Position numbers and translations under genes: made by a program
Notes under the pieces: model-generated
The model's input: the letters and a program-made list of their open reading frames with translations, nothing else
The model's database searches: none
Told to the model about the DNA's origin: nothing
Assembly: GCF_027943255.1 (NCBI RefSeq)
Contig: NC_072893.1
Span: forward strand, 39,392,001 to 39,456,000
Reading direction: 5' to 3'
From: Anastrepha obliqua
Taxonomy: Eukaryota > Arthropoda > Insecta > Diptera > Tephritidae
Length of the DNA: 64,000 nucleotides
Part shown: piece after piece, positions 10,335 to 20,286 of the stretch
How positions within the stretch are numbered: position 1 is the stretch's first letter
How the letters are laid out: each line of letters begins with the position of its first letter

Positions 10335-11475
10335 CAGTGTACATATATATATATATATATATATGCCGTCTGTTTGTTGGCTAAATGTCAGCCCAAAGTA
10401 GTGTTTATAAGCGCGCGGAAGCATTTTGCTGAGAGTAAACACGAAAACAGAAAACCAATAATGGATTTCAAACGGAAAATCACAACCAGCGATTCTTCGT
10501 GAGCTCGAACACCTTAAAGTAAATAACATTTTTATTTGTCGCGCCATTACTCGTTACAATGAAACTGGTAGCATCGCGAAACGTCATCGAGGTCGTCATC
10601 AAAGGACTGCAACGTCATGTGAAATTGTTAAAAAAATGAAGAAGCGACTTGAGCGAAAACTGCGAGGAAGTGCCAATCAAATGGCGAAAGAGCTGAAAAT
10701 ATCTGACCATAGCATCCGCCGCATACTGAAAAATAATCTCTAAGTCAAGGCTTACAAGATCCAAAAGGCGCATAATCTCAAACGAAAAGCAGCAACAAGT
10801 CAGACTTGAGAGACGAAGGAGATGCTTCGCTTGGCCAAAAGCGTTCAATTTCTAAATATTGTGGTTTCTGACGAGAAAATTTTTCAAAATGAGCAATTCG
10901 TAAACTCGCAAAATGACAAGATTTATTTGATGGACCGTTCATCGATTGGCGACCAGGAGGCAGCATCCGCCACAAGTAATGGTAATGGTAATGCTGTAAC
11001 CGCAAATGGGCGCTCTCCAATCGTTTTCATCGAGCTTGGCGTCAGGGTAAGTGCGAAATATTGTCGGGAAAATATTCTGGAGGTTGCCTTGAATAGCTAA
11101 AAAACTACGTTCCGAACTTCATAACGGCCACACAATGGCTCTCAAATTCACCAGACGCCAATCCGATGGATTATTCTCTTTAGGCCATTTTGGAGAGTCA
11201 AGTCTGAACCAAAAGATTCACCAGTGTCGAGGTGCTGAAAGAAGCCATTAACCGAGAGTGGGCCAAAATACCTGCAAGTCATATTCGGACAGCTTGCGAC
11301 TCACTTCTGGACCGTCTCAAGGCCATAGTCAAGGCAAAAGATGGTCCTATCGAGCAAAAGTAAATTGAATCCTAATTTTGTATTATTATCACACATTTTT
11401 TACTTTGAATTGAATAAAGGTAATTTTCCAAACTAAATTTATGGCCTTTTTAACTGGTTACACTTCAAGTGCCGG
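10335..11475 (+). pseudogene. Tc1/mariner superfamily transposase relic
   Basis: Frames on the plus strand give, in order, a helix-turn-helix region (RAITRYNETGSIAKRHRGRH, about 10540-10600), a second HTH (NQMAKELKISDHSIRRIL, about 10675-10735), the first acidic motif VVSDEKIFQNEQFVNSQND (about 10862-10920), and the C-terminal acidic motif SPDANPMDYSL followed by the end of the protein (about 11145-11360). The middle, including the second aspartate, is missing and stops are frequent. The right end reads CAGGGTCCGGCACTTGAAGT on the minus strand near 11492 and could be an ITR. The left end near 10335 starts with ACAGTGTACA and dissolves into a (TA)n tract, so I cannot pair the ends. The SDEK and PMDYS wording is shared with the partial element at the right edge of the window. 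Confidence 0.75.
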
Positions 11476-11504
11476 ACCCTGTACATACATTCTTATATGT
11501 ACAG

Positions 11505-11705
11505 TTTTATTCCGCTTCCAAACATCTGATGTTTTTTATGAGGAGATTTTTCATGGCAGAATAAACATGCAGGTTTGCCGAACTGGGGCCGCTACTAAAA
11601 AAGAACTGTTTCTATAATTTAAAGATTCCTGGCCGTGGCTTCGAATATGGGCACTCCCAAAAGGTAGCCCTGCACCAACATGCAACGAGCCGCGGCGGCT
11701 GATAA
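11505..11705 (-). repeat. tRNA-derived SINE, copy 2 (decayed)
   Basis: It aligns with the body and tRNA-like head of copy 1: TTTTTATGAGGAGATTTTTC and CATGGCAGAA on the plus strand, then a B-box relic with CTTCGAA, then a head ending near the GCCGCGG stretch at 11690-11700. It is more diverged than the other copies, with small indels. The 3' tail side is missing. Confidence 0.65.
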
Positions 11706-12846
11706 AGTTTTGCATTAAAATTTATATGCAATATAGAACAAAAAACTTTATTTTTTCAAAATAACAGAATTCTGGTAAAGAATACGGTATAAGGGGTGTA
11801 GAAATAATAAAGTGTTTAAGTAAACCTCTATTTTTTTTCTGAGTTATAGGCGTAATATTATATAATTTGAAGCACCTCTTTTATATTTTTTTTTCCAAAA
11901 AAGATGCAAAAATACCCTTCTGTAATGAAGCTAGGGTTGGTATATATTTTATAGCCTACACGTAAGAATCTTGCGAAATGCCATGCCATTTCATTCTAAG
12001 CATGGTGTTCTTTGGTATAATACCTTCTGAAAAATGTCCCATATAATCCTGAACAACTTAGTACGACAGATATTATTCTTATTTTACGAGAGCGATTTTA
12101 TCTTCTCGCATTAAATCAAACAAAGTGTAACGGCAATCAGATTAATGTTATAAGAATGTATTGTATGTATATTCTACAAACTATATTAACTAACATTTAA
12201 ATGTGGTACTAAACATTTTTTTTAATTACTTTTTAATTTTTTAATAACTTCTTATTAAAATTTTTTTACTCACAGACAGGGTTGGGCATTTTTACACTAC
12301 CACTCTCTATTCAGTAATAGGTAAGATGCAAAATCCATTATAACTGAAAATTTAGTCATAGTGAAAAAAAATTTGCATTATTGCTTATATTAAAACATGA
12401 TTATTTACTAAATTCATTTGAATTCATATTTTATTTTGTTTAGTTTGTTGATAAAAATGGCAACTAAATAACGTCATTCAGCAAATCTAGAGAAATAAAT
12501 CACGAATTTTTGGTGTCAACAGAAGACATAAAAGCTGCCAAACCCAATTCTCAACAAATATTAGACTCTGATTCAGAGTGAAAGAAAACGTTGGGATATG
12601 TCATTTTTTCTATCTCTCCTTTAATATAATATTTTAAAAACTGCAATTAAGCAATGCAAGAGTATTCCAGTGAAGTGTTTGTCAGTTGTGCAACTGAGCG
12701 TATGCTACTAAATTGGAGTTATTCAAGCTAATTTTACTTCTGGTTCAGTACTGCAAGTGTTTTTTTTTTTTTTTTTTGTAATAAAATATTGAAAAGTGTT
12801 CGTAGTGTTTAAGTTTTTTAGTGGGAAAAAAATTATATTTTATAAA
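11706..12846. other. AT-rich spacer, no recognised element
   Basis: No transposase or RT motif and no long ORF. A homopolymer T tract of about 17 bases lies near 12762-12778, just upstream of the unassigned ORF. Confidence 0.5.
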
Positions 12847-13167
12847 ATGAGTGAAACTGAAATAGATTTTGGAAGTTACGTTTCATTGGGCGAACCCACT
12901 TTTGAGCTTAAACCGGGTTCGAGTAAACAAATTCGAGTTAATGCAACAATGAAGATTACCAGATGTGTACGGACATCAATATTTTTAAAATACAACCCAC
13001 CCCTGCCTTCCCTTGAGCCAGTGGAAAGACTTTATTCTTTTGCCGGAATTCTCAATCGATCGACAAGGGAAAATCACACAGACGGTAATTTTGAAAAATT
13101 GGTAGTAAAAAAACCAAATAAAAATCAATTATATAATATTTTCCAACTTTTGGTGCGAAGTTTTTAA
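12847..13167 (+). CDS. Unassigned ORF, 106 codons
   Basis: An ATG at 12847 opens a 106-residue frame with mixed, non-repetitive composition. It starts MSETEIDFGSYVSLGEPTFE and has a proline-rich NPPLPSLEP segment near the middle. An in-frame ATG at 12796 would add 17 hydrophobic residues, but the second start gives a more protein-like N-terminus. I recognise no domain, signal peptide or membrane helix. It stands out because it is not low complexity and does not overlap a transposon motif. It could be an exon of an unrecognised gene, a piece of a non-autonomous element, or chance. Confidence 0.3.
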   Translation: MSETEIDFGSYVSLGEPTFELKPGSSKQIRVNATMKITRCVRTSIFLKYNPPLPSLEPVERLYSFAGILNRSTRENHTDGNFEKLVVKKPNKNQLYNIFQLLVRSF

Positions 13168-13342
13168 CTGAAAATTATGGTTTATTCGGAAAGCATTTCC
13201 TTATACTGCTTTATTTCACATAGTCGCAGCTTTATTTCTATAGAAGCAATGTTATGTGACTGAAAAATATTAATTATCACTAAAAATTTTCACTGTCACT
13301 AAATACAATATTTAGGAAAAGTGCAATTTTTGTTCACTATCA

Positions 13343-14472
13343 CTAAAGGTTCAAGTAGGTAGGTTGGGTGGCTGTCTCAATGACACACTTAGACCTTTCA
13401 TAGGTCCATTGTGATACCACTGGACCTTATCTTTACCCTATGGGTTCCTTTTCAAACCATCCGGTAGCATTAATAAACGAGCAAAGCTTCGTTAGTTTTA
13501 GATGCCCTATGCCCGCCCGCTACATCAGTTAAATATGCCATATCAAGAGTGCGGAGCCTCCTTGTCGCTAAGCTTTCACACTCACATAAAAGGTGTCTGA
13601 CTGTTTCCTCTTCTTCTGTATTAAGTCAGCTTCTACTGAAATCGAAGTACGGGAGTCATAACCTTCTAGCGTGGCTGGCTATTGGACCATAAACAGTTGA
13701 TACCCCTATCATTTTTCTTATAGCTTCTCTGTTAAATCTTATCAAGCTTTTTGATCGACCGCTGTTCCATTTCGGCCATGTCTTTCTGCTTAGTTCGCAT
13801 GTTGAGAGGTTTTGCCAACTCTTATCTACCTTGTTGATGGTTTCCCTGTCTATAATAAAGTTACAAGTGGCAATAGGCATGGGTATCAGCTGCTTATCTA
13901 CTTGGAGGTCGAGCGTTGTACCGATTCGAGCAAGATCATCTGCCTTGTAGTTCCCTGTTCCCTATATTCCTGTGGCCTAGCACTCAAATAAGGTCTACTT
14001 TGTACCACTTAGGTAAGTCAATTAGAAGTTTAAAACATTCTAAAACTGTTTTTGATGAGTGTGTTTTAGATTCAAGCGCTTTTCTTGCCGCTTGACTGTC
14101 CGAGTATTTGAAGACTTTTCGTTTTTATTACCGTAAGCCCCTCTTTTATGGCAGTTTTATGGCACATACTCTGTTGTCTAGTTTTGAGTCATCTGTATAG
14201 ACCTATGACTATGTCATTTTCTCTAACAATAAGCCCGTGACGAAGGATTTATCTAAGTTGATATCCTTGGTCTTACAGAAATCCGTTGTAACAGGAATGC
14301 AAGGGAATTTTTTCTAAAATTGAAGAATGCCCTCTCTGGTTTGTTCTGAGTAGATAGATTTCTCTTAATCTGAAAGCTGCTTGCTTGCCGAATCGCTCTA
14401 TTGGTAATAGGTTAAATATAATATTTAGTGCCTCTCTGGGTGTGGCCCTTTTAACTATCACTGAAGTATTGG
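13343..14472 (-). pseudogene. LOA-like non-LTR retrotransposon 3' half
   Basis: On the minus strand the piece starts near 14470 with the post-RT segment TPREALNIIFNLLPIERFGK (about 14380-14440). It continues through an RNase H-like stretch with a decayed VFTDGSKLD-like start (about 14150-14200) and VLGHRNIG-like wording (about 13960-13990). It ends near 13343 in tandem CCTA units. The C-terminal ORF at 13656-13880 (KSLIRFNREAIRKMIGV) belongs to it. Multiple stops and shifts show decay. It meets, head to head, a plus-strand element end that starts at about 14473. Confidence 0.65.
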
Positions 14473-15025
14473 AATTTGTAGTGACAGTCAAGCTGCACTG
14501 AAAGCCCTTACTAACCCACGCTGCTCTTCGAAATTAGTCGGTGAATGTAAGACAAAACTGAAAAGTGTGGCAAAACACAACAAAGTTATTCATATTTGGG
14601 TGCCTGAACATTGTGGTATTACAGGCAATGAATTAGCTGATAAATTGGCTAATGAGGGCTCTGCAAGTATACCACCTGAACCCTTTCTAGGTGTCAATGG
14701 ATTTCTAGGTATATGGATGGACGACTTCAGGAGGTCCACCCATAAAGGAGCTTTTTCAGCTTTTTCTGTAGCTGTCCGGCGTTTTCCAGAATCAGACTTA
14801 GGATATTGGGTTGCGATATGCTGAGTATGGATAAAGTTCATACCCTTCCTCATTTCATTCTTAAATGGATCCAAGAGATTTGTAAGAGTGACCTTAAACT
14901 AATTTATCCGTCTTACCACCCACTTTTTATCTTTCCTTTATCTATTCTTTCTACTGAAATTTATCCGGGTGTAGTACAATGGTCTCTTGACCGTGTGCTT
15001 GGACTTGTCCAACCCCCCACAAATC
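14473..15025 (+). pseudogene. RNase H-bearing non-LTR 3' end of the TAATC-tailed family
   Basis: The plus strand encodes the second half of an RNase H domain: CSDSQAALKALTNPRCSSKL (about 14473-14540), then IWVPEHCGITGNELADKLAN (about 14590-14655), with the expected D, H and D positions kept. The frame then decays through a 3' coding tail into the terminal wording GGACTTGTCCAACCCCCCAC, which leads directly into the TAATC array at 15026. A sister copy on the minus strand at 44350-45400 has the same RNase H wording and the same terminal GACTTGTCTAACCCCCCACA followed by only two or three pentamers. This shows that the pentamers are the natural 3' tail of the element. RT and endonuclease are missing. 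Confidence 0.8.
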
Positions 15026-15700
15026 TAATCTAATCTAATCTAATCTAATCTAATCTAATCTAATCTAATCTAATCTAATCTAATCTAATCTAATCTAATC
15101 TAATCTAATCTAATCTAATCTAATCTAATCTAATCTAATCTAATCTAATCTAATCTAATCTAATCTAATCTAATCTAATCTAATCTAATCTAATCTAATC
15201 TAATCTAATCTAATCTAATCTAATCTAATCTAATCTAATCTAATCTAATCTAATCTAATCTAATCTAATCTAATCTAATCTAATCTAATCTAATCTAATC
15301 TAATCTAATCTAATCTAATCTAATCTAATCTAATCTAATCTAATCTAATCTAATCTAATCTAATCTAATCTAATCTAATCTAATCTAATCTAATCTAATC
15401 TAATCTAATCTAATCTAATCTAATCTAATCTAATCTAATCTAATCTAATCTAATCTAATCTAATCTAATCTAATCTAATCTAATCTAATCTAATCTAATC
15501 TAATCTAATCTAATCTAATCTAATCTAATCTAATCTAATCTAATCTAATCTAATCTAATCTAATCTAATCTAATCTAATCTAATCTAATCTAATCTAATC
15601 TAATCTAATCTAATCTAATCTAATCTAATCTAATCTAATCTAATCTAATCTAATCTAATCTAATCTAATCTAATCTAATCTAATCTAATCTAATCTAATC
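15026..15700. repeat. (TAATC)n array, 135 perfect copies
   Basis: 675 bp of the pentamer TAATC with no interruption that I can see. It begins at the 3' end of the RNase H-bearing retroelement and stops abruptly at 15700 before ACTGAAGAAG. It is neither the arthropod telomere unit TTAGG nor any coding sequence. The link to the element's own 3' tail gives an origin for the unit. The perfection of the copies suggests recent expansion by slippage or unequal exchange, or homogenisation; the exact copy number may depend on assembly. Confidence 0.95.
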
Positions 15701-16495
15701 ACTGAAGAAGTAGTGGTAGTGAAACGCTTATTGCATTTATTTTCTACTGCATTCTACCCAACTCTGCTCACCTATAACTATTTAAAAATGCTGCAAAAAG
15801 CCAGTTTTGGAACGGTTTTGAAGCCAATTTTCATTGGAAATTGCGCAAAACGTATCTCATATACTTTTAAGCTAAACATTTTTCATCAATTTATAAAATG
15901 TCAATAGTGCCAAATGAAGTGGTGTAGATTAACTTTAGTGATACCCTTGAAAAAAATTGAAAGCTACGCTTGAACTGGTTTGCTATCAGTTGCTATGCGG
16001 CCTTTTTAATATTTTGCTGTTACTATGCAATGTGCACAAATAAATTTAGGTAGTGGAAATGAAACCAACGAAGCGCATATTATTTGCCATTTTTTATTAA
16101 CCCTTATGTGCGCAATACGTTTTTAGAATCTATGATACTCTTATTACTTAATAATACTCTTATTAGGTTGGCGTAGCTTTATTTTGGTGTACAACAATGA
16201 CTCCTAACAGATCAGAATTGGTGCTCAATATTTGCAGGATAAGGCAATGCTTTTTTATAACCTACTGGTTCGGCAGGTTCAGGGGATTCTGCAGTGCTCC
16301 TTTTCCTTTTTACTTAGAAGAAATTTTCTTTGAGAAAGTGTTTAAGAGATGATGGTGATAGTAATGTCCGTGTATGCGAAGAATTCATGTTGCATAGAGT
16401 AGCTATTTTTTCATGTGAATTTATTATTTGTACAGTTACCAAGTTTTTCTCTACGGCCAGATATTCATAACATGCGCGCCAACTCTTCAGCTGCC
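15701..16495. other. No recognised gene
   Basis: ORFs of 60-64 codons only, AT-rich, without family motifs. The duplicated ACTCTTATTA wording near 16137-16170 is a short local direct repeat. Confidence 0.5.
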
Positions 16496-17113
16496 ACAAA
16501 GAGTAACTGTTTGGTGCAGTTTATGGGCCGGCGGCATCATTGGGCCGCACTTTTTCCAAAAATGAGGCCGGTCAGGCAGTTACTGTGAATAGTGTTCGCT
16601 ATCGTGAGATGATAACGAACTTTTTATGGCCCGAATTGGAAGATATGGATGTGCACGATATGTGGTTTCAACAGGACGGTGCCACTTGTCACACAGCTAA
16701 CGAAACAGTGGCTCTTTTGCGCGAAAAATTTCATGGCCGAATAATCTCACGTCGAGCCGATGTCAATTGGCCGCCAAGATCATGTGATTTGACACCGTTG
16801 GTCTTCTTTCTTTGGGGTTATTTTAAAGAAAAGGTGTACGTTGATAAGCCAGCAAGAATTCAAGAGCTAAAGAATGAGATAATTCGGCACATAAATGGCA
16901 TGGAACCTGAATTATGGCTCAGCGTCATCGAAAATTTGGACCATCGGATGGAGGTGCGTCGCCAAGACCGCGGCGAGAGTTTGACCAATATTTTCTTCTA
17001 TACATAATTGAGCCATACTAATATTATCATAACAAAGAAAAATGATAATATTTTCTTAAAAAAATTGTATTTTATTTAAAAGCAATACCGGCCCTTGAAA
17101 CTTAACCACCCTT
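16496..17113 (+). pseudogene. rosa-like (DD41D) transposase, C-terminal half
   Basis: A 155-codon open frame (16540-17007) plus a short upstream piece reading VTVWC-like sequence (from about 16503) encode the catalytic half of a rosa-like transposase. Motifs are MWFQQDGATCHTANETVALL (second aspartate, about residues 41-60), NWPPRSCDLTP and FFLWGYFKEKVY. Counting from the D of QQDGA to the last acidic position gives 41 intervening residues, the DD41D pattern. That position is V here (LTPLVFFLWG instead of LTPLDFFLWG), so this copy should be catalytically dead even though its frame is open. The N-terminal DNA-binding part and first aspartate are missing. The right end at about 17095-17113 reads GGGTGGTTAAGTTTCAAGGG on the minus strand, a likely ITR. 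Confidence 0.82.
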
Positions 17114-17119
17114 TATAAA

Positions 17120-17610
17120 TGAATTCAAGTGCAGCAAACCAGGCTAGTTTAGCCACAATCGATAAGAAAACATCAGCAGAATTACTCAACTTCTCAAGAG
17201 TGAACATTCGGAAGGTCGTGTCTTGTGTCACGGGTAATAAGCTGTCAGGAAGTATTTTTTTCTAGGCTATGAGTATTTTCGCATGAACACTGCAGAAGTT
17301 GTAGAGACGAGGAAGAGGAAGAAACAGTAGAACACTTCCTTTGACTATTGTCCAGCTTTAGCTGGGAGTAGAGCAAAGTTGTTAGGAAAATACCATTTTG
17401 ACTCTCTTACGGAAGTATCCAGTGATAGTATAGAGTAGAGAGTATAGGGAAAGAACCTATCCTACGCTTCATAACAGAGTCTAACTGGTTCCATAAAAAA
17501 ATGAACAGTAAGGCTGTTGCTATGTTACACAGTGGTACCTGTCTAAGTGAGTTGACTACTCTAAGTTGACTGTCACAAAAACCTCAGCTAACCTGGGTGC
17601 GACAAAGATT
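17120..17610 (+). pseudogene. LOA/R1-like C-terminal zinc-knuckle fragment
   Basis: The frames contain LLNFSRVNIRKVVSCVTG (about 17188-17240), then CRSCRDEEEEETVEHFL (about 17290-17340) and CPALAGSRAKLLGKYHFDSL (about 17350-17410). The CX2C followed by a VEHFL block is the C-terminal knuckle that follows RNase H in LOA-type elements. A stop replaces the residue after HFL, and the halves lie in different frames. It abuts the rosa-like element's right end. Confidence 0.65.
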
Positions 17611-17739
17611 GGTGAGCTCTAGCAAAAGAAATGTGAGGTCAACAAGTTGATTTTGGTTCGAATATAAATCCGTCTTTGTTCAGTGAGTATTTCAAAAAAC
17701 TTTCTAAAACAACCTAGATAGCATATAACATTTTCTACG

Positions 17740-18960
17740 CTACTATGGAAGTAAAAAATGATGGATGAATGGACTGCCAAAACGAAAGCAAACAAGGCAC
17801 CTGGGTTAGACAGGATTTCATAGGAGTTTTTCAAAAACTCAAGCAGGGAATTTTAAGACCAGCTTGTACAAATTTATAGTAAGCTATACCAAACTGCAAA
17901 AGTAGAAGACAAACAAACAAATATTGATTCTCTTTTACTGATTTTCAAAGCAGGTTATAGAAGGGAGGTCACAAATTACGTAGGAATATCTTTCGTAAAT
18001 TGCAATGCAAAAATTCTAAAGGGTGTTTTAAAGTCTCGGTTGGATCAATGGGTTCAAGAAAATACGATGCTCACAGAGTTTCGAGCAGGTTTTCGGCAAA
18101 AATATTAAATATTATCTGTAGCGCACCCAAAGTTTAAAGGGAAGAAAGAGTGTTATGCGCTTTTTGTTGATTTTAAACCTGCCTTGGACAAAGTATCCAG
18201 GAAACTGCTCATTTATAAATTACGTATATAGTATGGGGATATTTTTCAAATTTGTTAACTTCATTGAAGTAGTATATATAGAGGCAAGTTCTGTAATATG
18301 AACTGGTGAGGATTAGTCAGATAATTTTGTGGGGTAAAGTAGTGATGCCTAATGTCTCCTTTACTTTTTGCTTTATATATAAATTACTTGCATGGTGATT
18401 TGAAAGTTGACGATCTAAGTTTAAGGCAGCATCTCTTTGCCGATGATTCAGTCATTTGCGTGGATGAAATAAGTGCACATCAAGAAATGATAAATAATCA
18501 GAGGCTTACTGTGAAAAATGGAGCTTGGAGGTTAATCTCGCAAAATCGACAATAATGGTTTTTCGTCGTGGGGCCAAACTATCGAACAAAAAAAAGGAAA
18601 ACGGCAATATAAATGACAAAATATTATTGTAACTTAATTGTCAACTGGAAAATGTTTCAATTAGTCTGTCGAGCTGTCCAAAGTTATGCGGCTCAGGTCT
18701 GGGAATACTGGATGTTTGAGATTGTTGACAAATTGCAACGGCAGCTCATAAAGAAAGTTTTTAAACTCCCACGTATCGAGTGCAGTCACATTTTCACGCA
18801 TTGCAATTAAATTATATCCAAAAAACAGTATTTGCAATGAAGCCTTGAGGCTCTTGAGGCTGCTAACACTAATAGGTTGAAAAATAATCGTTTTCTGGGC
18901 GAAGCTTTTCAAATTAAATAGGATTGGCTTACAATTTGATATGGAACGAAATTGATTTGG
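17740..18960 (+). pseudogene. Non-LTR reverse transcriptase relic
   Basis: RT motifs appear in the right order on the plus strand: NKAPGLDRIS followed by a stop and EFFKNSS (about 17780-17835), FRAGFRQ (about 18080-18100), ALFVDFKPALDKVSRKLL with the motif A aspartates (about 18155-18210), SPLLFALYINYL (about 18355-18390) and LFADDSVI, the catalytic box (about 18434-18460). A C-terminal scrap follows at 18613-18810. Several stops and shifts separate them, and no endonuclease is seen. The NKAPGLDRISYEFF-like start suggests a CR1/Jockey-superfamily element. No clade call is made. Confidence 0.75.
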
Positions 18961-19009
18961 AAAAAATTACGTGAGCAGAAAAAAAGTTCTTTTAAAACTA
19001 TGTGTTATA

Positions 19010-20284
19010 TCTGGTCAGTCCATAAGTTCGAGCGCACTTTACCCATAATTTCACTTTTGTACGATTTTTGCATACAAGAAATTATTCGCGGAATATAACG
19101 GCACTATTTATATTTTCTCAGATTTGTTGTGCATTTAACAAGTGATTTTAATCGCGGTTGGAAGTACGTGTTGTTAAAAAATAATATGGAATCTTCTAAC
19201 GCCTATAACAGCCATATTTTGATTTGTTATAAAAGTGGTAAAAATGCAACAACTGCTGCTGCAGAAATAAACACTCTTCACGGAGAGGATACCGTGAGTG
19301 TAAGGACTGCGCAAAAGTGGTTTTCAAAATTCCGAAGCGGTAACTGCGACGTGGAGGATGCCCCGCGCGCTCGTCGTGCTGAAGTCTTTAACTCCGACGG
19401 CTTGCTCGAGCTCGTGGAAGCTGAGCCAAATTTGACAGTCGATATGATAGCTCAGAGGTTAAATTCATCGCATGGAACAGTTCAGAGGCACCTGGTTCAG
19501 TTGGGAAAGGTTTCAAAGCTGGGAAAATGGGTTCCGCGTAGACTTTCCGTCGCCAACCTTCAGCAGAGAGTGAATGTGTGTTCTCAGCTGCTGCAACGCC
19601 TTGAAAATGAAAGTTTTTTCAACGGTGTCGTTACTGGTGATAAGAAATGGATCCTTTACAATAATCCTGTTCGGAAACGCCAATAGTTAGATAAAGGTGA
19701 AACACCAGAACCGACCCCTAGAGATGGCCTTCACCCCAAGAAGATTCTCCTGTCTATTTGGTGGGATATGGCCTGTATTGTTTATTTTAAACTTCTGAAA
19801 CCAAACCAGACGATAACTGCTGATTATTATTCCCTTCAGCTATCAAACCTGAATGAGGCACTTAAAAAAAATCGACCGTCTTCAGTGAATAGACGCAAAG
19901 TTTTGTTTCACCACGACAACACAAGACCTCATACCGCAAGGCAAACATTAGGCAGGCTGAACGAGCTCGGATGGGAGCTAATGCCACATACACCATACTC
20001 TTCGGATATTGCACCTTGTGATTATCCTCTTTTGCGTGGACTTCAATCCCATATGAGTAACAAGAACTACTCCTCAAAAGAAGCTATCAAAAGGGACATC
20101 GAAGCGTATTTTGGCTCCAAGGACAAAAAGTTTTTTGAGCAGTGAATTAAAAATTTGCCTAAACGTTAAGAAACATTGTAAATAATGAAGGAAAATATAT
20201 TATTGATTAATAAATACTTTGAACATCTTTTTCATTAATTTTAAAACCACCTTAAAAAACGCACGAACTTATGTATTGACCTGA
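19010..20284 (+). mobile_element. Full-length mariner with ITRs and TA duplication
   Basis: The element is 1275 bp, the usual mariner length. It starts TCTGGTCAGTCCATAAGTTC (19010) and ends, read on the minus strand, TCAGGTCAATACATAAGTTC (20284). That gives imperfect ITRs of about 28 bp, each bordered by TA (19008-19009 and 20285-20286). The transposase gene lies between them on the plus strand. It is flanked on the left by a non-LTR relic. Apart from the nonsense changes listed in the gene entry, the copy is colinear from end to end. Confidence 0.93.
19186..20145 (+). pseudogene. mariner transposase, DD34D, broken by an amber codon
   Basis: The best start is the ATG at 19186 (MESSNAYNSH). 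It is followed by the first HTH region (GKNATTAAAEINTLHGED), the RTAQKWFSKFRSGN block and a second HTH (LTVDMIAQRLNSSHGTVQRH). The three catalytic aspartates are present: TGDKKWILY, FHHDNTRPH and IAPCDYPL, with 34 residues between the last two, the mariner signature. A TAG at 19684-19686 replaces the tryptophan normally found before LDKGE, and the frame simply continues after it to the TGA at 20143. Two more stops lie in the last few codons of the usual C-terminus. The family is near the irritans/mellifera group by wording. Confidence 0.9.
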
Positions 20285-20286
20285 TA

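Noticed and set aside
15026..15700. TAATC array as a telomere repeat
   Set aside because: The insect telomere unit is TTAGG and true flies lack it. The unit here is TAATC, internal, and explained by the retroelement tail next to it.
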